DNA from: Xanthobacteraceae bacterium
GTDB taxonomy: Bacteria > Pseudomonadota > Alphaproteobacteria > Rhizobiales > Xanthobacteraceae
Length of the DNA: 54,762 bases
Assembly (NCBI GenBank): GCA_019750915.1
Contig: JAIENY010000049.1
Location: 1-54,762, forward strand
Direction: 5' to 3'
Within the stretch, counting starts at the first letter, position 1. The number at the start of each line of letters is the position of its first letter. A model generated the notes under the pieces. That model did no database searches and was not told the DNA's origin. It worked only from the letters and a program-made list of their open reading frames with translations. Shown piece by piece: positions 42,494-52,322 of this stretch. A program made the position numbers and the translations under genes.

Positions 42494-43584
42494 TCGGTGC
42501 ATTCGATAGCCTGACGCTACCGCTGTTGCGCCGTCTCGATCCAGAGAGCGCCCATCGCCTCGCGATCGCAGGTTTGCGTTCGCTGCCATTGCCGCGCACC
42601 AGGCCCGACGATCTGAAACTGGCGACCCAGGCGTTCGGCCTGGATTTTCCAAATCCCATCGGCATGGCGGCTGGCTTTGACAAGAATGCCGAGGTGCCTG
42701 ACGCGCTGCTGCGCCTCGGGTTCGGATTCGTCGAGATCGGTTCGGTCACGCCCAAGCCGCAAGGCGGCAATCCGCGCCCGCGGCTGTTTCGCCTCGAGGA
42801 AGACTCCGCGATCATCAACCGCATGGGCTTCAACAATGACGGCGCGGAGGTTGTGCTGCGGCGGCTGAGGTCGCGTGCCGGACGCGGCGGTATCGTCGGC
42901 GTCAATGTCGGTGCCAACAAGGATTCGGCGGATCGTACGGCCGACTATGTGAAGTTGATCGAAGCGTTTGCGCCGGTGGCGAGCTATTTCACCATCAATG
43001 TTTCATCGCCGAACACGCCGGGACTGCGCAATCTGCAGCAGGCGTCTGCGCTCGATGAACTTCTGGCGCGGGTGATCGACGCGCGCAATCGCGCCAAGCA
43101 GGATGCAGGGCCGGTGCCGTTGCTCTTGAAGATCGCACCCGATCTGACGTTGCAGGAGCTTGACGATGTCGTGCACGTCGCTCTTGCGCGTGGCATCGAC
43201 GGCATGATCGTTTCCAACACGACGCTGGCGCGGCCGCCGAGCCTGCGTGATCGCGGCGGTGCCCTGGAGCAGGGCGGTCTCTCGGGCCGGCCGCTGTTGC
43301 GGCTGTCCACGCGCATGGTCGCCGAGACGTTCGTGCGAGCGGAGGGACGCTTCCCGCTGATTGGAGTTGGAGGGATCGATTCCGGCGGCGCCGCGCTGAT
43401 GAAAATTCGCGCCGGCGCCACCTTGATCCAGCTTTACTCCTCGCTGGTCTACAGGGGGCTGGGTCTGGTCGAGAGCATCAAGGCCGATCTGCTGTCGACA
43501 CTGCGGCGGACCGGGCGCGACTCGCTGTCGGAGATTGTCGGCGCGGATGCTGCGACGATCACAGCCGAGGACTGGCCGGTCTAG
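42490..43584 (+). CDS. pyrD: Dihydroorotate dehydrogenase (quinone), class 2
   Basis: PyrD oxidises dihydroorotate to orotate in pyrimidine synthesis, passing electrons to the quinone pool at the inner membrane. The 364-residue protein has N-P-I-G-M-A-A-G-F-D-K-N, G-F-V-E-I-G-S-V-T, R-M-G-F-N-N-D-G, and the active-site serine region N-V-S-S-P-N-T-P-G-L. I-G-V-G-G-I and T-L-I-Q-L-Y-S form the FMN phosphate site. The N-terminal amphipathic helices are typical of class 2. GTG 42490 overlaps the DUF952 stop. Its 3' end overlaps the convergent MATE gene by 4 bases. Confidence 0.95.
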   Translation: MIGAFDSLTLPLLRRLDPESAHRLAIAGLRSLPLPRTRPDDLKLATQAFGLDFPNPIGMAAGFDKNAEVPDALLRLGFGFVEIGSVTPKPQGGNPRPRLFRLEEDSAIINRMGFNNDGAEVVLRRLRSRAGRGGIVGVNVGANKDSADRTADYVKLIEAFAPVASYFTINVSSPNTPGLRNLQQASALDELLARVIDARNRAKQDAGPVPLLLKIAPDLTLQELDDVVHVALARGIDGMIVSNTTLARPPSLRDRGGALEQGGLSGRPLLRLSTRMVAETFVRAEGRFPLIGVGGIDSGGAALMKIRAGATLIQLYSSLVYRGLGLVESIKADLLSTLRRTGRDSLSEIVGADAATITAEDWPV

Positions 43585-44921
43585 CCGGGCTGCAACAGCG
43601 GTTTTCTTTCCGGAAATGTCGCGCGAAACAGCGCCGGATAACGCAGCGCCTGCAGCAGCCCGCGCGCGGCGAGGAACACCAGCAGCGCACCCCACAGGCC
43701 GGCATTGCCGAACGGGCGCATCGCCCACCATGCCGCGAGATAGATCAGGAACGCCGCGACCATCAGCGTTCGCATGTCGCGCGTCCAGGTCGCGCCGATA
43801 TAGATGCCGTCGTAGCAGTAGGCCATCACGCCGCACAGCGGCGCGACGGCGGCGAGCAACAGGAAGTCGCGCGCCGCAGCGCGCACCTGCGGGCTTGTGG
43901 TCGTCAGGTCGATCAACGCGGTGCCGCCAAGCGCGAATAACGCCGTGATCGAAAGCCCGAACACGAAGCCCCAGATCAACACCAGTCGCACGGCTTGCGC
44001 GAAGTCATCGCGGTCGCGCGCGCCGACGCCCCGCCCGCACAGCTGCTCGGCGGCATTGGCGAGGCCATCGAGAAAGAACGATCCGATCAGGAGCAGATTG
44101 TTGAGCACGGCGTTGGCGGCAAGTGTGGTGTCGCCCGAACGCGCACCCTGTGCAGTGAAGAAGAGAAACGCGCCGATCAGCGCCGTAGTGCGGACCATGA
44201 TGTCGCGATTGACCGCGAACATGTGCAGGATTTTGTCGCGTGCGAACAGGATGCGAGAGGTTACGCCGAGCCGACCGCCGACTGCGCGCCAGATAAATGC
44301 GGCTCCGGCCGTAAAACCTGTCGCCTCGGCAATCACCGCGGCGATGGCAGCGCCCGCGATGCTAAAATCAAAGCCGAGCACCAGCGTGGCCGTGATCGCC
44401 ATGTTGGTGACATTGATGATGACCTGAAACACCAGGGCGGCGACGGTGCGGGCCTGTCCAATCAGCCAGCCCAGAATCACATAATTTGCGAGCGCGAACG
44501 GCGCGGACCACAGGCGGATCGCGAAATAGCGCTGCGCTGCCTGGCTAACGGCGTCGCTGCCGCCCATCAGGCCGAAAACAAGCGACTTGAACGGGGCCCC
44601 GAACGCGATCAGCAACAGGCCGATAACCCAGGCCACGATGAGCGCGCGGATCAGGATTGCGCTGATTTCGGTGCGGTCATCGGCGCCCAGCGCCTGTGCA
44701 GTGAACGCAACTGTTCCCATGCGCAGGAAACCGAACAGCCAGAACATGCAGTCGAAAACAATCGAGGCGATCGCGACGCCGCCCAAAAGCGAAGGCTCGC
44801 CAGTGCGTCCAATGGCGGTGGTCGCAACGACGCCGAGCAGCGGCGTCGTCAGGTTTGCCGCCATCGCCGGACCGGCGATGGCGAACACATGCCGGCTGGT
44901 GACGGGAGACGCCGCGCTCAA
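43581..44921 (-). CDS. MATE family efflux transporter (DinF-like)
   Basis: The 446-residue inner-membrane protein has about 12 hydrophobic segments. MATE motifs include A-N-L-T-T-P-L-L-G-V-V-A-T-T-A-I-G-R in the first helix and F-L-D-G-L-A-N-A-A-E-Q-L in helix 7, both like DinF. It exports cationic compounds or metabolites by ion antiport. Its start follows the stop of the DUF6460 gene directly, so both are in one operon, and the repressor gene nearby might hint at damage control as for dinF, but that is inferred. Confidence 0.9.
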   Translation of the reverse strand: MSAASPVTSRHVFAIAGPAMAANLTTPLLGVVATTAIGRTGEPSLLGGVAIASIVFDCMFWLFGFLRMGTVAFTAQALGADDRTEISAILIRALIVAWVIGLLLIAFGAPFKSLVFGLMGGSDAVSQAAQRYFAIRLWSAPFALANYVILGWLIGQARTVAALVFQVIINVTNMAITATLVLGFDFSIAGAAIAAVIAEATGFTAGAAFIWRAVGGRLGVTSRILFARDKILHMFAVNRDIMVRTTALIGAFLFFTAQGARSGDTTLAANAVLNNLLLIGSFFLDGLANAAEQLCGRGVGARDRDDFAQAVRLVLIWGFVFGLSITALFALGGTALIDLTTTSPQVRAAARDFLLLAAVAPLCGVMAYCYDGIYIGATWTRDMRTLMVAAFLIYLAAWWAMRPFGNAGLWGALLVFLAARGLLQALRYPALFRATFPERKPLLQPG

Positions 44922-45227
44922 TCAGCGCGGCCGCTGAGTCGTGAACAGCCGTGAGATCAGCCAGAGCGGAATCACGATTACAGCGCCGAGGATGAAGTAG
45001 CGCCACAGGCTGTTGATGGCGTCAAAGCCGAGATTCCAGATCCAGTCGGCGAGACGGCGAATGCTGGCGACGATATTCCAGGGATCGAGTCCGATTGCGG
45101 CCAGCACCACGCCGACCAGAACGGACATCAGAGCAAGCCGCAGCAGCACCGCCAGCGGCGAGCCGCCCAGAAACCGAGACAGCTGGTCGCTTGAGGCGGC
45201 CGGCAATTCTCTCGCGTCATCCTGCAT
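44922..45227 (-). CDS. DUF6460 small membrane protein
   Basis: The 101-residue protein has a first hydrophobic helix (V-L-L-R-L-A-L-M-S-V-L-V-G-V-V-L-A-A-I-G) near 28-48 and a second (Y-F-I-L-G-A-V-I-V-I-P-L-W-L-I-S-R-L) near 75-95. W-N-I-V-A-S-I-R-R-L lies between them. This pattern is the DUF6460 family of Rhizobiales. It abuts the MATE gene downstream. The function is unknown, and it is useful mainly as a taxonomic marker. Confidence 0.75.
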   Translation of the reverse strand: MQDDARELPAASSDQLSRFLGGSPLAVLLRLALMSVLVGVVLAAIGLDPWNIVASIRRLADWIWNLGFDAINSLWRYFILGAVIVIPLWLISRLFTTQRPR

Positions 45228-45266
45228 CGTCGTTCTCCAAATCAGCCGCCCAATTATAGCACGCCA

Positions 45267-45285
45267 TGCCGCAAGTGGTGCGGCA
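45267..45285. terminator. Possible hairpin between the ligase operon and DUF6460 gene
   Basis: TGCCGCA-AGTGG-TGCGGCA forms a 7-bp stem 61 bases beyond the ligase stop codon. It lacks a T-run on the minus strand, so termination is uncertain. Confidence 0.3.
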
Positions 45286-45345
45286 AAATAGCGGGATCAA
45301 GAACGGCGGGGCGTGCTGGGACAATCTGTCATAAATTTAATCCAG

Positions 45346-47028
45346 CTATTGTGCGCTGGTCGATGACCGCGCCTCGTCGGGGCTAGCCTGCTCGGCCTTC
45401 AGAAGCCGCTCCAGCATGTCAAGGCGATCGGCCTCGCCCGGCGGCTTGTCCCAGCGCAACCGGCTGATGCGGGGAAAACGCATGGAGACGCCGGATTTGT
45501 GCCGCGTCGATCGCGCCAAACCTTCGAAGGCGACCTCAAACACAAGGCCACGATCGGCCTCATGGATCACTTCGCGAACCGGGCCGAACCGCTCAATGGT
45601 GTTGCGACGGACAAAACGGTCGATCTGGATCAGCTCTTCGTCGGTGAATCCAAAATAGGCCTTGCCGACCGGTACGAGCTGATCACCGTCCTCGCCCTGC
45701 GTCCAGACACCGAAGGTGTAATCGGAATAATACGACGATCGCTTGCCGTGGCCGCGCTGCGCATACATCAGGACCGCATCGATAATGTGCGGGTCGCGTT
45801 TCCACTTCCACCACTGTCCCTTTGGCCGGCCGGGCAGGTATGTCGCATCGCGCCGTTTCAGCATCACGCCTTCAACGGCCTCGGCGTCGTCGCCGACACC
45901 GGCCTGCGCCGGGTCTGCGCGCGCCGACGTGAGGTCATCCCAAGATGCGAACGGCACCAGCGCCGACAAGTCGATGCGTGGATTGTCGAGTTTTCTGATG
46001 AAATGTTCGAGCTTTGCGCGGCGCTGTGCGAATGGCAGCGCGCGCAGATCCTGCGCGTCGTCTGCGAGCAGATCGTAGGCGCGCAGATGGATGGGATAGT
46101 CCTTCATCAGCTTTGACGTGACTGTCTTGCGATTCAGGCGTTGCTGCAACACGTTGAAGCTTTGAACGCGGCCCTCGCGCAGCACCAGAAGCTCGCCGTC
46201 GATTGCGCCCGGCAGCCGCAGCGCCGGGACAAGATCGGGAAAACTCTTGGTGATGTCCTCACCGGTCCGCGAGTAGAGCCGTGTGACCAGCTTGCCGTTT
46301 TCGTCCTGCCCGCTCACGGCCTGCACGCGAATGCCGTCCCATTTCCATTCGGCAGTGAAATCCTCGGGCGCGAGATTCAGGAAATCTGATTCCTCGATTG
46401 CGTGCGCCAGCATGACCGGACGAAATGGCGCCGGGTCCTGATTGACGGGCTTCTCTGCTTTGCCCTCCAGCCATGCGAACAGGTTGAGATAAGGCGCGGT
46501 CAGTGCCGGCCACAACAGTTCGACCTCATGAGCATCCTTGTCGCCGAGTGCGGCCGCCGCCGTCTTCGCCAGTCGTGCCGATACGCCGATTCGCAGTCCC
46601 CCTGTGACGAGCTTCAGCAGCGCCCATCGGCCGATCTCGTCCAGTTCATCCAGCCAGCGCGTAAGCTGCGCGGGGATTTCGCTTTTGCCGAGCGTGTTGA
46701 ACGTGGTGACAACGTCCGTCAGTGTCGGCGGCGGCGGCGTGTTGGTCGCGCGCTTGTTCGCGGGCCACATCAGCGCGACGGTTTCCGAGAGGTCGCCGAC
46801 ATAATCGTAGGACAGTCCGAACAGCACCGGATCGGTGCGCTCGGCGATGAGATCGCGAATGAGGCCGGTCTTGGCGTGACGGAATGACAATGCACCGGTC
46901 AGTGCGGCAAGGGCGTAGCCGCGATCTGGATCGGACACGTCGCGCAGATAATTGGTGATCAGCCGCAGCTTGTTGTTGCGGCCGGGCTCGTAAGCCAGGC
47001 GATCAAGCAGTTCGGCGAAGCGATTCAT
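45346..47028 (-). CDS. ATP-dependent DNA ligase (LigC/ligase-cluster type)
   Basis: The 560-residue protein has an N-terminal DNA-binding domain, the adenylation motif E-W-K-W-D-G-I-R (KxDG lysine), D-G-E-L-L-V motif III, and an OB-fold end with R-F-P-R-I-S-R-L-R-W-D-K. It seals nicks during repair, in addition to the NAD-dependent LigA. Its start overlaps the stop of the exonuclease gene (ATGA), and the helicase and phosphoesterase genes lie on the other side. That combination is the known 'ligase-associated' repair cluster. Confidence 0.92.
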   Translation of the reverse strand: MNRFAELLDRLAYEPGRNNKLRLITNYLRDVSDPDRGYALAALTGALSFRHAKTGLIRDLIAERTDPVLFGLSYDYVGDLSETVALMWPANKRATNTPPPPTLTDVVTTFNTLGKSEIPAQLTRWLDELDEIGRWALLKLVTGGLRIGVSARLAKTAAAALGDKDAHEVELLWPALTAPYLNLFAWLEGKAEKPVNQDPAPFRPVMLAHAIEESDFLNLAPEDFTAEWKWDGIRVQAVSGQDENGKLVTRLYSRTGEDITKSFPDLVPALRLPGAIDGELLVLREGRVQSFNVLQQRLNRKTVTSKLMKDYPIHLRAYDLLADDAQDLRALPFAQRRAKLEHFIRKLDNPRIDLSALVPFASWDDLTSARADPAQAGVGDDAEAVEGVMLKRRDATYLPGRPKGQWWKWKRDPHIIDAVLMYAQRGHGKRSSYYSDYTFGVWTQGEDGDQLVPVGKAYFGFTDEELIQIDRFVRRNTIERFGPVREVIHEADRGLVFEVAFEGLARSTRHKSGVSMRFPRISRLRWDKPPGEADRLDMLERLLKAEQASPDEARSSTSAQ

Positions 47029-48062
47029 GATGCTTCGCTCTCCGCTGCCGGCAAATCCTCGTCCTCCTCATCGCCATAGCCGACAAGGTCGAGCGGCCGC
47101 GCTTTCAATCCCTTCGTCTGGCACCAGTGTACCAGCGCGTCTTCCTGCCCATGTGTGACCCACACCTCGCCCGCGCCGGTCGCGCCGACGGTAGAGCAAA
47201 GGCCGTCCCAGTCGGCATGATCGGAAATCACCAGCGGCAGCTCGATGCCCTTCTGCCGGGCACGGGCGCGCACCCGCATCCAGCCCGACGCGAAGACCGC
47301 GACGGGATCTGGAAAGCGCCGCGTCCAAATGTCTGTGATGGCGGAGGGCGGCGCCAGCGTGATGGTGCCCGCCAGATCCGGCTTCTTCATGCCCTTGACG
47401 AGACGGAGCTCACCAAGGTCGATGCCGCGGCTTTCGTAATAGCGTGTGACCTTCTCCATCGCGCCATGCAGATAAATCGGCGCGTCGTAGCCCGCTTTGC
47501 GCAGCAGTGCGATCACGCGTTGGGCTTTGCCAAGCGAATAGGCACCGACCAGATGCGCCCGCTCCGGAAACAGCGCGACAGAATTGAGCAGCTTGCAGAT
47601 TTCGCCATCCGCATCGCCATGCCGGAACACCGGTAGACCAAAGGTGGCTTCGGTGATGAACACATCGCAGGGCACCAGTTCAAAGGGCGCGCAGGTCGGG
47701 TCCGGTACATCCTTGTAATCGCCGGAAGCAACAATACGGGTCGGCCCGCTGGTCACCGCGATCTGGGCCGAACCAAGCACATGGCCAGCGGGGTGAAACG
47801 TCACGCGGACGTCGCCGAGCCTGATTTCCTCGCCACAGGAAATGGCCTGCGTATGTCCCGCAAAATTGTCGCCATAGCGCAGCCGCATGATGTCGAGGGT
47901 TTCCCGCGTGGCGAGCACCGAGCCGTGGCCCGCGCGGGCGTGATCGGAATGGCCATGCGTGATCAGTGCCCGCTCGACCGGACGCACCGGATCGATATGG
48001 AAGCCGCCGTTCTTGCAGCAAAGCCCGGCTTTGGCGGGCATCAGGATGTCTTGTGGACGCAT
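47025..48062 (-). CDS. Ligase-associated DNA exonuclease, metallo-beta-lactamase fold
   Basis: The 345-residue protein has T-H-G-H-S-D-H-A-R-A-G-H, the HxHxDH metal motif of MBL nucleases, and F-H-P-A-G-H-V-L-G-S-A-Q and S-G-D-Y-K-D of the beta-CASP/Artemis-like group. It is expected to trim DNA ends before ligation. It is the first gene of the minus-strand pair with the ligase. A short gap (39 bp) separates it from the divergent methyltransferase, so both promoters are there. Confidence 0.9.
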   Translation of the reverse strand: MRPQDILMPAKAGLCCKNGGFHIDPVRPVERALITHGHSDHARAGHGSVLATRETLDIMRLRYGDNFAGHTQAISCGEEIRLGDVRVTFHPAGHVLGSAQIAVTSGPTRIVASGDYKDVPDPTCAPFELVPCDVFITEATFGLPVFRHGDADGEICKLLNSVALFPERAHLVGAYSLGKAQRVIALLRKAGYDAPIYLHGAMEKVTRYYESRGIDLGELRLVKGMKKPDLAGTITLAPPSAITDIWTRRFPDPVAVFASGWMRVRARARQKGIELPLVISDHADWDGLCSTVGATGAGEVWVTHGQEDALVHWCQTKGLKARPLDLVGYGDEEDEDLPAAESEAS

Positions 48063-48101
48063 TGGAGATATATAGGGTCATCCTGATTTGAGACGAGTCC
48101 G

Positions 48102-49031
48102 ATGTCTTCTGCTCCTCTGTTCCTGTCCTCCGGTGATTTGATCGCCGACCGCCGATATGATTTTGCGCGCGACTTGCAATTTCGCGGCGATCTTTCGGGT
48201 GCCGCCGATCTGATGGCGCAGGCCGCCGAGTTGGCGCCGAATTTTTCGTCGGCCTGGTTCGCGCTCGGGGAACTCAAGCAGGAACTGAACTTGCATGGCG
48301 AGGCGATCAAGGCCTATCGCAAGGCCGTGGAGGCCGATCCATCAGATCGTCACGGCGCGAAATTGCGGCTGATGCGGCTCGGCGCGGAGAAGCTGTCGGA
48401 CATGCCGGCGGCTTACGTCCAGTCGCTTTTCGATCAATACGCGCCGCGTTTCGAGGAGGCCCTGGTCAAAGATCTCGGCTATTGCGGGCCGCAGGTGCTG
48501 TTCGATGCCGTCATCGCCATGTGCCGCGACACCAAACGGCCGCCTTTATTTAAACGCGCGCTTGATCTTGGTTGCGGCACCGGGCTTGCGGCGCGAGCAT
48601 TTTCGAAAAACGTGGATGAGTTCATCGGCATCGATCTGTCGCCAGGCATGATCGCCAGAGCGGAAAAGAGCGGTCTCTACGAACGGCTCGTTGTCGCCGA
48701 TATGGTGCAGGGGCTCGCGGCTGAGCCCGATGCAAGCTTCGATCTGGTTCTGTCGGCAGATGCGATCATCTATCTGCCGGACCTCGCGCCGGCATTGAAG
48801 CACGTCGCGCGCGTGCTTCGGCCAAACGGCCTTGTGGCTTTCACCACCGAAACTCATCCGGGCGACGGGGTGATCATCGGCGAGGGGTTTCGTTATCAGC
48901 ACGGCGCCAGGCACGTCCGCGATGCGCTTGCGGCGGGCGGTCTGGCGGTCTTTGCGCTGGACGAGGTTTCCACCCGTCACGAGAACAGCGTCCCCGTTCC
49001 GGGTCTGGTCGCGATTGCGCGAAAGAGTTGA
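48102..49031 (+). CDS. TPR-containing class I SAM-dependent methyltransferase
   Basis: The 309-residue protein has an N-terminal tetratricopeptide region (A-P-N-F-S-S-A-W-F-A-L-G-E-L-K...A-I-K-A-Y-R-K-A-V-E-A-D-P). Then comes a methyltransferase domain with A-L-D-L-G-C-G-T-G-L-A-A-R (SAM site), G-I-D-L-S-P-G-M-I, and D-A-I-I-Y-L-P-D-L. The target is unknown. It sits between the exonuclease and the helicase genes on the opposite strand to the ligase pair, 45 bases before the helicase. Confidence 0.88.
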   Translation: MSSAPLFLSSGDLIADRRYDFARDLQFRGDLSGAADLMAQAAELAPNFSSAWFALGELKQELNLHGEAIKAYRKAVEADPSDRHGAKLRLMRLGAEKLSDMPAAYVQSLFDQYAPRFEEALVKDLGYCGPQVLFDAVIAMCRDTKRPPLFKRALDLGCGTGLAARAFSKNVDEFIGIDLSPGMIARAEKSGLYERLVVADMVQGLAAEPDASFDLVLSADAIIYLPDLAPALKHVARVLRPNGLVAFTTETHPGDGVIIGEGFRYQHGARHVRDALAAGGLAVFALDEVSTRHENSVPVPGLVAIARKS

Positions 49032-49076
49032 GGACGGCGGCTCGCTTTTACCGGCGGCTATGCCTACCTTTCGCGG

Positions 49077-51611
49077 GTGACCGATCTGTTTTCTCCCGAG
49101 CGTTTGCGCCTGCGTTTGCCTGAACCGTTCGAGCGGTGGTTTGCCGCCCGTGGCTGGACGCCCCGCGCGCATCAGCTCGATCTGTTGGCGAAATCACGCG
49201 AGGGACATTCAGCCCTGTTGATCGCGCCCACCGGCGCGGGCAAGACCCTCGCGGGCTTTCTGCCGACACTCACGGAATTGGGCTTTCCAACTTCCCGTGT
49301 GCGGGAAGTCGGACAGGGGCGCGGCCTGCACACCCTCTATATCTCGCCGCTGAAGGCGCTCGCGGTTGATATCGCGCGCAATCTCGAACGCCCGATCGCG
49401 GACATGAATCTGCCGATCAGGGTCGAAACACGTACCGGCGACACGCCGGCTTCGCGCAGGCAACGGCAACGGCGCTATCCGCCCGACGTCATGCTGACGA
49501 CGCCCGAGCAGCTTGCGCTATTGCTGTCGTCCGACGACGCGCCTTTCATGTTTGCCTCGTTGAGGCGGATCGTGCTCGACGAACTGCATGCGCTGGTAAC
49601 TTCGAAACGCGGCGATCTGCTGTCGCTGGATCTGGCGCGGTTGTGGAAGCTCGCTTCGCAGGTCACGACTGTTGGGCTGTCCGCGACAGTAGCCGATCCG
49701 GACTCGCTGCGCCGCTATCTTGTGCCGCAGCAGTCCGGTGTGGCGCGCATGGCCGATCTGGTAATCGCAGACGCGGGCGCGGCGCCCGTGGTGGAGATGC
49801 TGGATACGCGTGAGCGGTTGCCGTGGGCCGGACACTCGGCGCGCCATGCGCTCGACGAAATCTACGAGCTTCTGAAGCGCAACAAGACCTCGCTGATGTT
49901 CGTCAACACCCGCAGCCAGGCCGAGATGCTGTTTCAGGAGCTGTGGCGCATCAACGACGACAATCTTGCAATTGCGCTGCATCACGGCTCGCTTGACGTC
50001 GCGCAGCGCCGCAAGGTCGAAGACGCGATGGCGGCAGGGAAACTGCGCGGTGTGGTTTGTACCTCGTCGCTCGATCTTGGTATCGACTGGGGCGACATCG
50101 ACCTTGTCATCAATGTCGGCGCGCCGAAGGGCGCGTCCCGGCTGATGCAGCGGATCGGCCGCGCCAATCACCGACTTGATGAACCCTCGCGCGCGGTGTT
50201 GATACCGGCGAACCGGTTCGAGGTGCTGGAATGTCGTGCCGCCATCGATGCGATCGCCGAGAACGCGCAGGATACCCCGCCATTGCGCGTGGGTGCGCTC
50301 GACGTGCTGGCGCAACACATCCTCGGTTGCGCCTGTGGCGCACCGTTTTTGGCCGACGAGCTGTACGACGAGGTGCGCTCCGCCGCGCCTTATGCGGAGT
50401 TGTCGCGCAAGGATTTCGACGATGCGATCGATTTCGTCGCCACCGGAGGTTACGCGCTGAAAAGCTATGAGCGGTTCGCACGCATCAGGCAGGACGGGAA
50501 AGGGCGGTGGCGCGTCGCCAATCCGAAAGTGCGGCAGAGCTATCGCCTCAATGTCGGAACCATCGTCGAGGAGCCGATGCTGAAGGTGAAGCTTGTGCGT
50601 GGCCGTTATGGCGGCTCCGGTTCGACTGGTGTTATCGCGCGCGGCGGACGGATGCTCGGCGAAATCGAAGAATACTTCATCGAGGGTCTTGTTCCGGGCG
50701 ACACGTTTGTGTTCGGCGGCGAGGTCGTGCGTTACGAAGCGCTGGCGGAAGATCAGGTTTATGTGTCGCGCGCCAGTGATTCCGACGCGCGCGTGCCGTC
50801 CTACATGGGCGGCAAGTTTCCGCTCTCGACCTATCTGGCGGAGCGCGTGCGCCAATTGCTGGCGGATCGCCGCGCGTGGCGGGGATTGCCCGAGCAGGTG
50901 CGTGACTGGCTGTCGTTGCAGGCGGATATTTCGCGCATTCCCGGTCCGCGTGAATTGGTCGTGGAAACATTCCCACGCGCCAGCAAGCATTATCTGGTCT
51001 GCTATCCGTTCGAGGGACGGCTCGCGCACCAGACGCTTGGCATGCTGCTGACACGGCGGATGGAGCGGGCAAAGGTGAGGCCGCTCGGTTTTGTCGCCAA
51101 TGAATACGCGCTGGCGGTCTGGGCGCTCGGTGACATGTCGGCAATGATCAGGCAAGGTCGGCTCGATCTGAACGCGCTGTTCGATCCCGACATGCTGGGT
51201 GACGATCTGGAAGCGTGGCTTGCGGAGTCCGCATTGATGAAGCGCACCTTCCGGACCTGCGCGGTCATCTCCGGGCTCATTCCACGGCGTTTCACCGGCG
51301 AGGAGAAATCACGGCGGCAGGTGCTGTTCTCGACGGATCTTGTCTATGACGTGCTGCGCAAGCATCAGGCCGATCACGTTCTGCTGCGTGCCGCGCGGGC
51401 TGATGCGGCGACCGGTCTTTTGGACATCCGCCGACTCAGCGATATGCTGACGCGAATCTCGGGGCGGATCACCCACCGGGAACTCGACAAGGTTTCTCCG
51501 CTGGCGGTCCCTGTGATGCTGGAAATCGGACGCGAAGCCGTTTATGGCGAAGCGTCGGATGAGTTGCTGGCAGAAGCCGCCGAGGAACTCGTGAAGGAGG
51601 CGATGTCGTAG
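49077..51611 (+). CDS. Ligase-associated DEXH-box helicase (Lhr-Core type)
   Basis: The 844-residue SF2 helicase has A-P-T-G-A-G-K-T (motif I), T-P-E-Q-L-A-L-L, D-E-L-H (motif II), G-L-S-A-T-V (motif III), and R-I-G-R-A-N-H-R (motif VI). A winged helix and an Lhr-type C-terminal domain follow. It is the core form without the long C-terminal tail of Lhr (~1500 residues), as in the ligase-associated group. It translocates on single-stranded DNA and unwinds RNA-DNA hybrids. The start is GTG 49077. The phosphoesterase gene follows 18 bases later. Confidence 0.93.
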   Translation: MTDLFSPERLRLRLPEPFERWFAARGWTPRAHQLDLLAKSREGHSALLIAPTGAGKTLAGFLPTLTELGFPTSRVREVGQGRGLHTLYISPLKALAVDIARNLERPIADMNLPIRVETRTGDTPASRRQRQRRYPPDVMLTTPEQLALLLSSDDAPFMFASLRRIVLDELHALVTSKRGDLLSLDLARLWKLASQVTTVGLSATVADPDSLRRYLVPQQSGVARMADLVIADAGAAPVVEMLDTRERLPWAGHSARHALDEIYELLKRNKTSLMFVNTRSQAEMLFQELWRINDDNLAIALHHGSLDVAQRRKVEDAMAAGKLRGVVCTSSLDLGIDWGDIDLVINVGAPKGASRLMQRIGRANHRLDEPSRAVLIPANRFEVLECRAAIDAIAENAQDTPPLRVGALDVLAQHILGCACGAPFLADELYDEVRSAAPYAELSRKDFDDAIDFVATGGYALKSYERFARIRQDGKGRWRVANPKVRQSYRLNVGTIVEEPMLKVKLVRGRYGGSGSTGVIARGGRMLGEIEEYFIEGLVPGDTFVFGGEVVRYEALAEDQVYVSRASDSDARVPSYMGGKFPLSTYLAERVRQLLADRRAWRGLPEQVRDWLSLQADISRIPGPRELVVETFPRASKHYLVCYPFEGRLAHQTLGMLLTRRMERAKVRPLGFVANEYALAVWALGDMSAMIRQGRLDLNALFDPDMLGDDLEAWLAESALMKRTFRTCAVISGLIPRRFTGEEKSRRQVLFSTDLVYDVLRKHQADHVLLRAARADAATGLLDIRRLSDMLTRISGRITHRELDKVSPLAVPVMLEIGREAVYGEASDELLAEAAEELVKEAMS

Positions 51612-51629
51612 CATCGCGGATCAAGAGCG

Positions 51630-52322
51630 ATGCACGGAACGTCCGCTACCAATCTCTCTCGATCCATCAGCCTTGCCGGCGTTGAGCTCGCCGCTGACCT
51701 GTCGGGCGCATTGTACTGGAGCGAGCAGCAGTTGCTCGTAGTGTCCGACCTGCATCTGGAAAAAGGATCGAGCTTTGCCCGGCGCGGCGTGCTGTTGCCC
51801 CCGTTCGATACTGCCGCGACGCTCTCGCAACTTGCCGCCGTGATGCAGCGCTACGACCCGCGGACGGTGATCGCGCTCGGGGACAGTTTTCATGACCGTG
51901 AAGCGCACGAGCGTCTCGTGGAGCCTGATCGCGACACGTTGACCAGCTTGCAGTCAGGCCGGGACTGGATCTGGATTTCCGGTAATCACGATCCGGCGTT
52001 GCCGCGTGATTTTGGAGGAACGGTTGCTGAGGAGGTTGCGATAGGGGCGCTGGTGTTCCGTCATGAGCCGACCGGAGCCAAAGGCGAGATTGCAGGGCAC
52101 CTGCATCCCAAGGCAAGGGTATCGGCGCGGGGCCGCTCCGTCGAACGACGCTGCTTTGCCTGCGACGGCGAACGCATGGTGATGCCGGCCTTCGGCGCCT
52201 TTACCGGCGGGCTCAGTATTCGTGACGCGGCCTTCACAGCAATTTTTCAGGCGTTTTCCTTCACGGCGCATCTGCTTGGTGACCGGCAGATGCATTCGAT
52301 TGCGGCGCGGCGCTGCTATTGA
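51630..52322 (+). CDS. pdeM: Ligase-associated metallophosphoesterase PdeM
   Basis: The 230-residue calcineurin-like enzyme has V-S-D-L-H-L-E-K-G-S-S-F-A-R-R-G, A-L-G-D-S-F-H-D, G-N-H-D-P and G-H-L-H-P-K, the full set of metal ligands. Family members are DNA endonucleases or phosphodiesterases paired with the helicase (Lhr-Core/MPE). It starts 18 bases after the helicase stop in the same operon. With the ligase and the exonuclease it completes the four-enzyme end-processing set. Confidence 0.92.
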   Translation: MHGTSATNLSRSISLAGVELAADLSGALYWSEQQLLVVSDLHLEKGSSFARRGVLLPPFDTAATLSQLAAVMQRYDPRTVIALGDSFHDREAHERLVEPDRDTLTSLQSGRDWIWISGNHDPALPRDFGGTVAEEVAIGALVFRHEPTGAKGEIAGHLHPKARVSARGRSVERRCFACDGERMVMPAFGAFTGGLSIRDAAFTAIFQAFSFTAHLLGDRQMHSIAARRCY

